A stretch of 26,044 nucleotides of DNA, taken from NCBI GenBank assembly GCA_964650975.1, contig CAZYWA010000036.1:1-26044 (forward strand), in the 5' to 3' direction. This stretch comes from CAZYWA01 sp964650975 [NCBI: uncultured bacterium]. Lineage in GTDB: Bacteria > JADJOY01. The notes under the pieces were generated by a model. It had not been told where the DNA came from. It saw nothing but the letters and a program-made list of their open reading frames with translations, and did not search any database. The translations under genes and the position numbers were made by a program. Positions 6,572 to 14,629 of the stretch are shown one piece after another; within the stretch, counting starts at the first letter, position 1, and each line of letters starts with the position of its first letter.

Positions 6572-6619
6572 ATCCCGCGCTCCAGCCCTCGAGCAGCATT
6601 GGAGGGCGAATTCTCTTGT

Positions 6620-6667
6620 CAGTCGGTTCGGGGGACGCTGCCACTTGCGTCCTCCCCGAACCGACTG
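6620..6667. terminator. Long inverted repeat after sodB
   Basis: An 18-nt left arm beginning CAGTCGGTTCGGGG (6620-6637) pairs with a 20-nt right arm (6648-6667), leaving a 2-nt bulge and a 10-nt loop. It lies between converging genes. There is no T-run, so it may be a terminator or a remnant of a palindromic repeat. Confidence 0.5.
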
Positions 6668-6683
6668 CTCGCGTGAATGGGGC

Positions 6684-6750
6684 GGGGGGCCTGAAAAGCC
6701 CCCCGAAAAGCTCGAAAGCCCGCCGGCGGTCGAAAGCACCGCCGGCGGGC
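6684..6750. terminator. Bidirectional terminator region with two hairpins
   Basis: GGGGGGC (6684-6690) pairs with GCCCCCC (6698-6704) around CTGAAAA. GCCCGCCGGCGGT (6718-6730) pairs perfectly with 6738-6750 around CGAAAGC. Both lie between the stop of sodB and the stop of the converging Cys-rich gene and could end transcripts from either side. Confidence 0.55.
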
Positions 6751-6786
6751 CAGGGGCGAAACCAAGGGTCGAATCCGAGTTGCGCG

Positions 6787-7353
6787 TTACTTGAGCACCG
6801 CGCGGCATGACGGGCTCAGCGTGGCCTCGTGCTGGTGGAGGCAGTGCACCAGGTTCCCGTGTCCCGGCTCGACGCCCGAGCAATCACGGGAGATGTCCGG
6901 CGCACAGGCCTGCTCGAAGTCTTCCTTCTTGTCCTCCATCTTCACCTTCGCGTTCTCCTTCGCGCCTTCGACCTTGCCCTTCGCCTGGGAGACGTCGGCG
7001 CGGCAATCGGGAGTCAGCTGCGCTTCGTGCTCCGCCAGGCACTGGACGACGCGACCCTTGCCGGCCTCCACACCCTTGCAGAGCCGCGCGGCATCGTCGG
7101 AGCAGGCGTTCGAGACTTCCTGCGCGTGCGCCTGCATGTGCTCGACCTGTTCGCGACAGGCCGGCGAGAGCTGTGCCTGGTGCTCGAAGAGGCACTGGAT
7201 GCGGGCACCACCGCCTTCCTTGACGTTGCTGCAGAGGCGCTCCGAGTCGGGGCCGCAGGCGCTCGGCTCGGCGCGTACGGGACCGGCGGTCAAGGCGAGC
7301 ATCGCCAGACCGGCGGCCGCGGAAAGCAGGATCGAGGATCGTTTCGCTTGCAT
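6787..7353 (-). CDS. Secreted cysteine-rich repeat protein (GLG1-like Cys-rich repeats)
   Basis: This 188-residue protein has a signal peptide (MQAKRSS, hydrophobic core, cleavage near VRAEP). The mature part has three repeats of the form C-x(7)-C-x(12)-C-x(12)-C, at C33-C66, C84-C117 and C150-C183, with conserved G-x-x-x-x-CL-x-x-H-x-x-x-L-x-x-x-C. This matches the Cys-rich repeat known from eukaryotic Golgi protein GLG1 and also found in proteobacterial secreted proteins; function in bacteria is unknown. A Lys/Glu-rich helix (120-148) separates repeats 2 and 3. Four cysteines per repeat suggest two disulfides each, so a periplasmic location. ATG 7353 has GGAG eight bases upstream. A candidate sigma-54 element is at 7421-7435. 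Confidence 0.82.
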   Translation of the reverse strand: MQAKRSSILLSAAAGLAMLALTAGPVRAEPSACGPDSERLCSNVKEGGGARIQCLFEHQAQLSPACREQVEHMQAHAQEVSNACSDDAARLCKGVEAGKGRVVQCLAEHEAQLTPDCRADVSQAKGKVEGAKENAKVKMEDKKEDFEQACAPDISRDCSGVEPGHGNLVHCLHQHEATLSPSCRAVLK

Positions 7354-7420
7354 GTTCTTTCTCCAGTGAGCCGGCGACATCCGGAGCGGATGAGCGCGGA
7401 TGAGTCGTTGCTACGGCATT

Positions 7421-7435
7421 GCAAGGGCGGCGCCC
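7421..7435 (-). promoter_or_regulatory. Candidate sigma-54 promoter of the Cys-rich gene
   Basis: On the minus strand GGGCGC, CGCCC, TTGC keeps GG-N10-GC and a perfect -12 box; the -24 box differs from TGGCAC at two positions. The expected leader is about 57 nt. Confidence 0.45.
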
Positions 7436-7541
7436 CCGCTCGCCGGCGCTCCCGGCACCCTCGGATCCGCAGAAATCCAGCGCGCGAACGCGCGCGCGGC
7501 GTTTTCGCGCGCCGTTTCCCGCGCATGGCTGGGAAACGACG

Positions 7542-7559
7542 CTTCTACACGTTTGTAGC
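7542..7559. promoter_or_regulatory. Putative enhancer site, palindromic variant
   Basis: CTACA (7545-7549) and TGTAG (7554-7558) form a dyad inside CTTCTACACGTTTGTAGC. The left half matches the TTTCTACA core of the other putative activator sites. It lies between two divergent sigma-54 elements, 110 bp from the minus one and 50 bp from the plus one. Confidence 0.45.
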
Positions 7560-7607
7560 TTTTACGCGGTCGGAAGCGAGCTCGTAAGCGAAATGAACAC
7601 CGCGGTG

Positions 7608-7622
7608 CGGCACCCTCCTTGC
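7608..7622 (+). promoter_or_regulatory. Sigma-54 promoter of the iron permease gene
   Basis: CGGCAC, CCTCC, TTGC matches the consensus except for the first T, with GG-N10-GC spacing. The start site would be near 7634, giving a short leader that still contains the AGGGAGG ribosome-binding site before GTG 7646. Confidence 0.65.
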
Positions 7623-7645
7623 TCGGATGGAAAGGGAGGATCGGC

Positions 7646-8190
7646 GTGCCTGACCCGAGCGCTGACCGAAATTCGAGCAAAAACCCCCGCCCGCCGCGGG
7701 GGGCGAGTGCGCGCAGTCGCACGGCCTCTCGCGACGAGGCGGCCTCTTTCCTGTCGCGGCATCCCCCGCTTTCCTTCCACCGCTTCGCCGCGGCGACCTC
7801 GAACGCCGCCGGCCGCCCCACTGCATTCGGCCTCGCGGTGGCGGTGGTCGGGTCTGGGCCGCGACCGGACCGATGTTCGGGTTCAGCGAGGTCTGGCAGC
7901 TGGTCATCAACACCGGCACCACCATCGTCACGTTCCTGATGGTGTTCTTGATCCAGAACACCCAGAACCGCGACAGCCATGCGGTCCAGATCAAGCTCGA
8001 CGAGCTGATCCGGGCGATCGTCGACGCCGACGACGCGCTGCTCGACATCGAGGAGCTCGAGGACGTCGAGATCGACCGGCTGCGCCGCCGCTACGAGGAC
8101 CTCGCCGCGCGAGCGAGGGACCGCCTGAGAAAGCCTCCGACCGGCGTCCAGGGCGAGCCCACGACGGGCGCCACGAGCGACGACCCCTAG
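7646..8190 (+). pseudogene. Low-affinity iron permease family protein, frameshifted
   Basis: The C-terminal part, read from 7873, is clear: [33 protein letters not shown], then a helix [25 protein letters not shown]. This is the signature of the low-affinity iron permease (Fet4-like, PF04120) family of inner-membrane proteins. Its N-terminal helix is in a different frame ([25 protein letters not shown]). The join VAVV to [11 protein letters not shown] requires a shift between about 7844 and 7855; one missing base restores a normal protein. GTG 7646 is chosen because AGGGAGG lies six bases upstream and the sigma-54 promoter is just before it. Either the gene is broken or the assembly has a one-base error. 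The N-terminal extension of about 50 residues is Arg/Ser/Pro-rich and unusual. Confidence 0.7.
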
Positions 8191-8324
8191 TCTCCGGGAT
8201 TCCCCGATTGACTCCCTGAGCCCGCTGATTACGGTCGCCATCGGCCGCGGAATCAGCATCCGGAGGCGCGAGGGCCAGGTGGTACCGTCGCCTGGTCCGA
8301 TGGCCTTCGAGCGGCGAGTCGAAA

Positions 8325-10958
8325 TTGAGCACGACGACGCCTCCGCACGAGAACGCCGGGACCACCGTGCGTGCTGCTTCGCCGGCGCGCTCGGCGCGAT
8401 CGACCCTGCCAGCGCTGATCGTGGGCGGGCTCTTGGCGGCATTGCTGCTCACCGGCCTCTTCGTGGCGCACCGCACCTTCGCGCTGCTGCTCGCGATCCC
8501 GGTGATGCTCGCGGCGCTGTCGCGCGACGAGCGCGCGGTGTGGGGCGCGGCCGCCCTCGTCGCCGCGGCCGATCTGGCGGCGCGCTGGTCGGGCGGGCTC
8601 ACGGAGGCTCACGAGCCTCCGTCCGTCGGCTGGATCTCGACCCTGCAGATCGGGCTCGTGGCGGCGCTCGCGCACCTGTGGCTCAGGCGACAGCGCGAAA
8701 CGGAAGCGCGCGGCGTCGAGCTCGAGAAGCTGACCGGCGCCCTGCGCCTGCACGAGGCGGAGCTGCTGCGGCACAGCCAGGAAGAACGGGCCCAGGCCGA
8801 GCGGTCGGCGCGCCAGAGCGACGAGCTGCGCCGGATCAACGCCGACCTCACCACCCGCGAGAGCCTGCTCGAGCGGCTGCTCGAGCTCTCCCGCTCGCTC
8901 GGCTTCGAGACCAATCGCGACGAAGCGCTGGCGCAGATCGCTCGCGCCGCGAACCTGATGCTCGAGAGCAGCGCGTGCGTGATCCTCGAGCACCGTGGTT
9001 CCACGTTCCAGGTGCTGGCGCACGCGGGCTTCGAGCCCGGGGCGCCGGCCGCCGCCACGCTGCCTCATCCCGGATCGTTCGCCGCGCTGGTGATCGCGGC
9101 GGGGAAGACGGGCTCGGTCGAGAACCTCGAAACGCGGCCCGATCTGGTGCTGGTCCAGCCCGCGAACGGCGAGACGTACGGGGCGGTGCTGGGAGCTCCG
9201 ATCGTGGCGGCCGGTGTGGCGAAGGGCGTCATCGAGGTGCATTACCCGGACACCCACGAGGCCTCGTCGCTCGACGTGTCGGTGCTCGAATCGCTCGCGG
9301 TGCAGGCCTCGAACACCCTGCAGCGCGCCCGGCTGGCGGAAGCGATCGACCGCGAGCGGCGGCGTTTCGAGGCGGCGCTCCAGGCGGCACCGATCGGGCT
9401 CGCGGTGTCCGACGATCCGCGGGCCGAGGTCGTGCGCCTCAATCCGGCCGGGTCGGCGCTCCTGGGCGTGGCGAGCGGCGAGAACGTGTCGCTGGCTGCT
9501 CCCGCCGGCGCGCGCATCCTGCGGCGTGTCCGTCAGGATTCGAGATCCGCGTCCCCGCTCGATTCCCCGCTGGGCCGCGCGCTACGCGGCGAAGCGGTGG
9601 ACGGCGAGCTGACCGAGCTGCTCTTCCCGGGCCGGCGCCGGCTCGCGCTGCAGGTGAGCAGCGCGCCGGTGCTCGGCCCCGACGGCTCGACCCAGGGCTC
9701 GGTGGCCGCGTTCGCCGACGTCTCCGAGCTCAAGCGCCTGGAGCGCGAGGTCGACGCGCGCCGGCGCGAGGCGGAGAGTGCCAGCGTCCGCAAGACCCGC
9801 TTCCTCGCGGCACTCTCCCACGACATCCGGACACCGGCCAACGCCATCGGGCTGCTCGCCGAGCTGGTGCAGGGAGCCGCCGCCGAGGACTCCGCCGCGG
9901 AGGTGCTGCCGCGGCTCACCCAGCGCCTCAAGTCGAGCGCCAACGCGCTGGTGCAGCTGGTGACCGCGGTGCTCGATTTCGCGCAGTTCGAGTCCGGCAT
10001 CGCCAAGGTCGAGGAGACCGAGTTCGAGCTGGGAGGCCTGCTCGACGAGGAGCTCACGGCGTTGGCCGCGCTCGCGAGCCAGAAGCAGCTGACACTCACG
10101 GTCGAGCCGCTCGAGACGCCCATCTGGCTCTTCAGCGATCGCGTGAAGCTGGCGCGCATCGTCGACAACCTGGTGCAGAACGCGATCAAGTTCACCGCCC
10201 AGGGCGGCGTGCGGGTGAGCGCCGCGATCGACGACGAGCACCGCGTGGCGATCCGCGTTGCCGACACCGGTGTCGGCATTCCCGAGTCCGAGCAGGCGCG
10301 GATCTTCGACGAGTTCCAGCAGCTCAAGACCGCCAAGCAGGATGCGGCCGAAGGCGTGGGGCTCGGCCTCGCGATCTGCGCGCGGCTGGTCGAGGTGCTG
10401 GGCGGATTCATTTCGCTGCAGAGCAAGCCCGGCGAGGGCGCCACCTTCACGGTCACCTTGCCGCCCTCGTGCACGGCGGCGTGGGTGGATCCGCCTTCCA
10501 CCGGGCCCACCTCGTCCGCGGCGCCCTCGAACGGTAACGGCGGACACGGGTCGCTCGATTCGTTGCGAGTGCTGATCGCCGAGGACCACGAAGCATCCCG
10601 GTCGGCGCTCACCGAGCTCTTGACCAGCGATGGCGCGAGCGTGGTCGCGGTCGGCGACGGCCTGAGCGCGCTCGCCAGGCTCGAGCGCGAGCCCTTCGAT
10701 GCGGTGGTCCTCGATCTGATGCTGCCCGAGCTCGACGGTGAAGCGGTGGTCGAGCGTCTCGAGCGGCACCGGCCGGGCGCGCCCGATCTGGTGGTGGTCG
10801 TCACCGGCGGCATGTCGCCGCTCAGGCATGCACGGATCCTCGGCCTCGGCGTCGACCGGATTCTTTCCAAGCCGATCGATCTGGCGATCCTGCGCGAGCT
10901 CTTCGCGCGGAGTGCCGCGAGGATACGGTCCGCGCGCCCGCCCCGCGTCACCGCCTGA
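8325..10958 (+). CDS. Membrane hybrid sensor histidine kinase (GAF-PAS-HisKA-HATPase-REC)
   Basis: This 877-residue protein has two or three membrane helices near residues 27-70 and one around 100-118, and a coiled coil (about 120-185). A GAF-like domain follows (about 185-340, ending ASNTLQRARLAEA), then a PAS-like segment (FEAALQAAPIGLAVSD), the dimerisation domain with H499 in SHDIRTPANAIG, and an ATPase domain with N-box DNLVQNAIKFT, G1 DTGVGIPE and G2 GVGLGL. The C-terminal receiver has acidic residues IAEDH, phospho-acceptor D797 (VVLDLMLP), VVTGG and the lysine in SKP. The signal is unknown. The annotated TTG start has a poor ribosome-binding site; GTG 8367 is an alternative. The last 11 bp overlap the convergent DUF3618-like gene. 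No output DNA-binding domain is present. Confidence 0.9.
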   Translation: MSTTTPPHENAGTTVRAASPARSARSTLPALIVGGLLAALLLTGLFVAHRTFALLLAIPVMLAALSRDERAVWGAAALVAAADLAARWSGGLTEAHEPPSVGWISTLQIGLVAALAHLWLRRQRETEARGVELEKLTGALRLHEAELLRHSQEERAQAERSARQSDELRRINADLTTRESLLERLLELSRSLGFETNRDEALAQIARAANLMLESSACVILEHRGSTFQVLAHAGFEPGAPAAATLPHPGSFAALVIAAGKTGSVENLETRPDLVLVQPANGETYGAVLGAPIVAAGVAKGVIEVHYPDTHEASSLDVSVLESLAVQASNTLQRARLAEAIDRERRRFEAALQAAPIGLAVSDDPRAEVVRLNPAGSALLGVASGENVSLAAPAGARILRRVRQDSRSASPLDSPLGRALRGEAVDGELTELLFPGRRRLALQVSSAPVLGPDGSTQGSVAAFADVSELKRLEREVDARRREAESASVRKTRFLAALSHDIRTPANAIGLLAELVQGAAAEDSAAEVLPRLTQRLKSSANALVQLVTAVLDFAQFESGIAKVEETEFELGGLLDEELTALAALASQKQLTLTVEPLETPIWLFSDRVKLARIVDNLVQNAIKFTAQGGVRVSAAIDDEHRVAIRVADTGVGIPESEQARIFDEFQQLKTAKQDAAEGVGLGLAICARLVEVLGGFISLQSKPGEGATFTVTLPPSCTAAWVDPPSTGPTSSAAPSNGNGGHGSLDSLRVLIAEDHEASRSALTELLTSDGASVVAVGDGLSALARLEREPFDAVVLDLMLPELDGEAVVERLERHRPGAPDLVVVVTGGMSPLRHARILGLGVDRILSKPIDLAILRELFARSAARIRSARPPRVTA

Positions 10959-11172
10959 GGCCGAGCCACAAGCCGACGGCCATCGCGCCGAGCAGCACCC
11001 GGTAGGGAAACTGGCTCACCACGTGACCCGGGCGGATTCGCTCCTGGGCTGCGTCGGCGAGCTGGCTCACGGCGGTCTCTAGCTGCGACTCCTTGGTCTC
11101 GATGCGTTGCAGCAACGCACGGCGCTCCGCGCTGCCGCCGGCCGGATCGGTCGGGTCGTTCGTGCCGCTCAT
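10948..11172 (-). CDS. DUF3618-like small membrane-anchored protein
   Basis: This 74-residue protein has an N-terminal helical part rich in charged residues (RRALLQRIETKESQLETAVSQLADAAQERI) and one C-terminal membrane helix (VLLGAMAVGLWLGL) ending in RR. The layout is that of DUF3618/YqjD-type proteins, which commonly follow a holin-X gene. ATG 11172 overlaps the stop of the holin gene (ATGA), so it is translationally coupled. Its 3' end overlaps the hybrid kinase by 11 bp. The family call is by architecture and neighbour rather than a strong motif. Confidence 0.65.
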   Translation of the reverse strand: MSGTNDPTDPAGGSAERRALLQRIETKESQLETAVSQLADAAQERIRPGHVVSQFPYRVLLGAMAVGLWLGLRR

Positions 11173-11570
11173 TCGCCGGGCTCCGGGGCTTTGGCCGGGT
11201 GCTCGGTGAGATCGCTCGTGACCCGGTGCAGGTCGGCTTCCACTGAGCCCACCCGACGGATCGACGTGGTGACCAGGAGGCCGGTCACGACGAGCTGGAT
11301 CGCCGCGACCACGGCAATGGATTCGAGCAGCGGCAGCCGCTGATCGAGCGCGGCCACCAGCAACGCCAGCAGCATTCCCCAGGCGAGCAGCACGGCGGTG
11401 CTGGCCAGCGTGAGCCAGAGCGCGCCGCGCAGCGCGTTCGACGCGAGATCCTGCAGATCCAGCTCGACCAGCTTGAGCCGGTCTCCAACCAGCGACGCCG
11501 TGAGGCTCGACACGCGGCGCAGCGACGTGCGGATCGATGGTGCGGTCTCCATGCTTTCCATGCTTTTCAC
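11169..11570 (-). CDS. Phage-holin-like (holin-X, PF07332-type) membrane protein
   Basis: This 133-residue protein starts with an amphipathic part (TSLRRVSSLTASLVGDRLKLVELDLQDLASNALRG) followed by two membrane helices (ALWLTLASTAVLLAWGMLLALLVAAL and ESIAVVAAIQLVVTGLLV) and a charged tail. This is the pattern of the holin-X superfamily, chromosomal membrane proteins not tied to phage lysis. GTG 11570 is chosen because CGGAG precedes it at a suitable distance; ATG 11561 and ATG 11552 are alternatives. A sigma-54 element lies 33-47 bp upstream. It forms an operon with the DUF3618-like gene. Confidence 0.78.
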   Translation of the reverse strand: MKSMESMETAPSIRTSLRRVSSLTASLVGDRLKLVELDLQDLASNALRGALWLTLASTAVLLAWGMLLALLVAALDQRLPLLESIAVVAAIQLVVTGLLVTTSIRRVGSVEADLHRVTSDLTEHPAKAPEPGE

Positions 11571-11602
11571 GAACGCTCCGATCCCGATGGTGGAGTTTCG
11601 TC

Positions 11603-11617
11603 GCAGAAACCGTGCCG
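11603..11617 (-). promoter_or_regulatory. Sigma-54 promoter of the holin-X operon
   Basis: On the minus strand CGGCAC, GGTTT, CTGC keeps GG-N10-GC and differs from the consensus at one base in each box. The expected start near 11591 gives a leader of about 20 nt. Confidence 0.55.
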
Positions 11618-11674
11618 CTCGGTCCGCTCTCCTTTTGCGGTATCGAGGCGCTTTCGCCGCCTGGTTCGAGGGCC

Positions 11675-11700
11675 TTTCTACAAACGGACATGTCCGGTAG
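11675..11700. promoter_or_regulatory. Putative enhancer site between divergent sigma-54 promoters, with palindrome
   Basis: TTTCTACAAACGG (11675-11687) is a one-mismatch copy of the motif at 3489 and 15947. It runs into a perfect 12-bp palindrome CGGACATGTCCG (11685-11696) followed by GTAG, which mirrors the leading CTAC. It lies 58 bp from the minus promoter and about 35 bp from the plus promoter. Confidence 0.55.
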
Positions 11701-11721
11701 CCGCTTTTCCCGGCGAATTCG

Positions 11722-11736
11722 AGGCACGACCCTTGC
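11722..11736 (+). promoter_or_regulatory. Sigma-54 promoter of the outer-membrane-barrel gene
   Basis: AGGCAC, GACCC, TTGC matches the consensus except for the first base, with GG-N10-GC spacing. The predicted start site, near 11748, makes the upstream ATG 11749 unlikely and favours GTG 11782. Confidence 0.65.
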
Positions 11737-11781
11737 GATGCAGGGGGCATGTCGCGCTGCGCGGGAAAGCGGAGAAGAGGG

Positions 11782-13173
11782 GTGCACGCCCGGATCGGCC
11801 ATCGAATCGCCGTCATCGCCCTGGTGTCGTGGCTGGGAACCGCGTGCAGTCTCTGCGGCGTGGCTCGCGCTCAAGGGGACGTCGAGGACGGCGACGTCGA
11901 GGGCCGTCAGGTGCCACGCGAGGACTTGGTGATGCCCGAGTTGGCGGCGGGCACCGAACCGGTCGACGGCCCCCACGAGACGCCAATGGCGGGGAAGCCC
12001 TATCAGACCGACCTCCTCGGCCGCGAGGTCGACGTCGAAGCGCGCGACCGCAGCAGCACGATGGCCGTGGCGCTGGGCGGCGCCTTCTGGATCTCGAGCA
12101 TCGGCGGCACGACGGCGGTGCCGATGGCGACCTTCTACTATCGCGGGCTCGAGCCCGATCACCGGATCCGCGCCGAGGTCAGCGGGCTGGTCAACGACGT
12201 GGAGTACGCGCAACGCATCGCGCAGCCGCTCGAGCTGGTCGCGCGCCTCGAGATGGATCACCGGCGCGTGTTCGGCGACAAGGAGATCCTCGACGACGTG
12301 CAGCTCGACGACACGAAGCTGGTGTGGGGCGGAGATTCGCTCCTGCTCGGCCCCGGATTCGTGCTGCCGCTCAAGCCGTTCAACGTGGACAACGACCTGC
12401 GGCTGCAGCTTCTCTACCGCGTCGGTCACCTCTATTTTTCGCGCACCGGCGACACCGCGCCCGATCTCTCGGTTCCCGCCGACACGATCGAGCACGGGCC
12501 GTGGCTGCGTCTCAGGCTCGACACGATCCAGCGCAACCTGCTCGAGCTGCCGCACAACGGCGTGGCGCTCGGCGCCGACACCTCGCTCACGTTCCGCCAG
12601 GCGTGGCGGAGCTTCGCGCCCGGCGCCGGCGAGCGCGATCCGTTCGAGCAGGACACCGAGCCGCGTTACTGGAAGAGCTCGGGCTATGCGATCGTCGCCG
12701 GTGGCGTGCCCTATCTCTCGGAGCGCCATCGCCTCGAGCTGCAGCTCAACGGGGCCTGGGCGCCCGAGCGCTCGCTCGACCGGTACTCGGCTTTCCGGCT
12801 CGGCGGCGGACCGCTTCCCAAGGAGTCGTCCGACCTGTCGCGCGAATCGTACCCGGGCGCTCTCTTCGACCAGCTCATCGCCCAGAATTACGCGATGGCG
12901 TCGGTGGAGTATCGAGTGGAGCTCTTGTTCTTCCTCTACCTGCACCTGCGCGGCACGTTCTTCCACGGCGAGATCGCCTCGCTCGACGAGGGAGGCGAGG
13001 CCACCGACGCCGTCCACTACCGCGACCGGAACGGTCAGGTGTTCACCACTGCCGTGACCACCGGCTTCCCGTGGGACTCGAGCCTCTACGTGGAGTACGA
13101 CTACGACACCGGCCTGGTGCGTGGCGGAACCCCGGGCCACTCGATGCTGCTCTTGTGGTCGAAGGACCTGTAA
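11782..13173 (+). CDS. Secreted outer-membrane beta-barrel-like protein
   Basis: This protein of about 463 residues has a signal peptide (MHARIGHRIAVIALVSWLGT, cleavage near ARAQG), an acidic linker (DVEDGDVEGRQVP), and then many alternating strands with aromatic girdles (AVALGGAFWISS, MATFYYRGLE, LQLLYRVGHLYFSRTG, MASVEYRVELLFFLYLHLRGTFFHG, SLYVEYDYDTGLV). The composition and alternation suggest an outer-membrane barrel, but I recognise no named family. GTG 11782 is chosen over ATG 11749 because GGAGAAGAGG precedes it, it starts directly at the signal peptide, and the sigma-54 start site would lie at the earlier ATG. It is divergent from the holin-X operon. Confidence 0.7.
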   Translation: MHARIGHRIAVIALVSWLGTACSLCGVARAQGDVEDGDVEGRQVPREDLVMPELAAGTEPVDGPHETPMAGKPYQTDLLGREVDVEARDRSSTMAVALGGAFWISSIGGTTAVPMATFYYRGLEPDHRIRAEVSGLVNDVEYAQRIAQPLELVARLEMDHRRVFGDKEILDDVQLDDTKLVWGGDSLLLGPGFVLPLKPFNVDNDLRLQLLYRVGHLYFSRTGDTAPDLSVPADTIEHGPWLRLRLDTIQRNLLELPHNGVALGADTSLTFRQAWRSFAPGAGERDPFEQDTEPRYWKSSGYAIVAGGVPYLSERHRLELQLNGAWAPERSLDRYSAFRLGGGPLPKESSDLSRESYPGALFDQLIAQNYAMASVEYRVELLFFLYLHLRGTFFHGEIASLDEGGEATDAVHYRDRNGQVFTTAVTTGFPWDSSLYVEYDYDTGLVRGGTPGHSMLLLWSKDL

Positions 13174-13187
13174 GCGGTCGAGGGATT

Positions 13188-13263
13188 GGAGGGCTGCGGT
13201 CCCTCGCAGCCGCGACGTCACATCCCCTTCGATCGCTGCGGACGCGAGGGACCGCGTCCCTCC
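13188..13263. repeat. REP-like inverted doublet A
   Basis: The left unit has foot GGAG, stem GGCTGCG/CGCAGCC and loop GTCCCT (13188-13211). The right unit has stem GGACGCG/CGCGTCC, loop AGGGAC and foot CTCC (13240-13263). The right unit is the left plan on the opposite strand, and the two loops are reverse complements. It lies between two converging genes. Confidence 0.75.
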
Positions 13264-13285
13264 ACAGCATCGAGCCACGCGTCGG

Positions 13286-14620
<1,335 letters not shown>

Positions 14621-14629
14621 GAGACCTCC

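Noticed and set aside
8279-10537. Long open frame of about 750 codons overlapping the hybrid kinase
   Set aside because: It is Arg/Ala/Gly-rich with no domain and is a shadow of the kinase in GC-rich DNA.
11169-11570. Holin-like gene as evidence of a prophage
   Set aside because: No phage structural, integrase or lysis genes nearby; holin-X proteins are common chromosomal membrane proteins.
10948-13278. 776-codon minus frame covering the barrel gene
   Set aside because: Only the last 74 codons (DUF3618-like) are real; the rest is antisense to the barrel protein and the holin gene.
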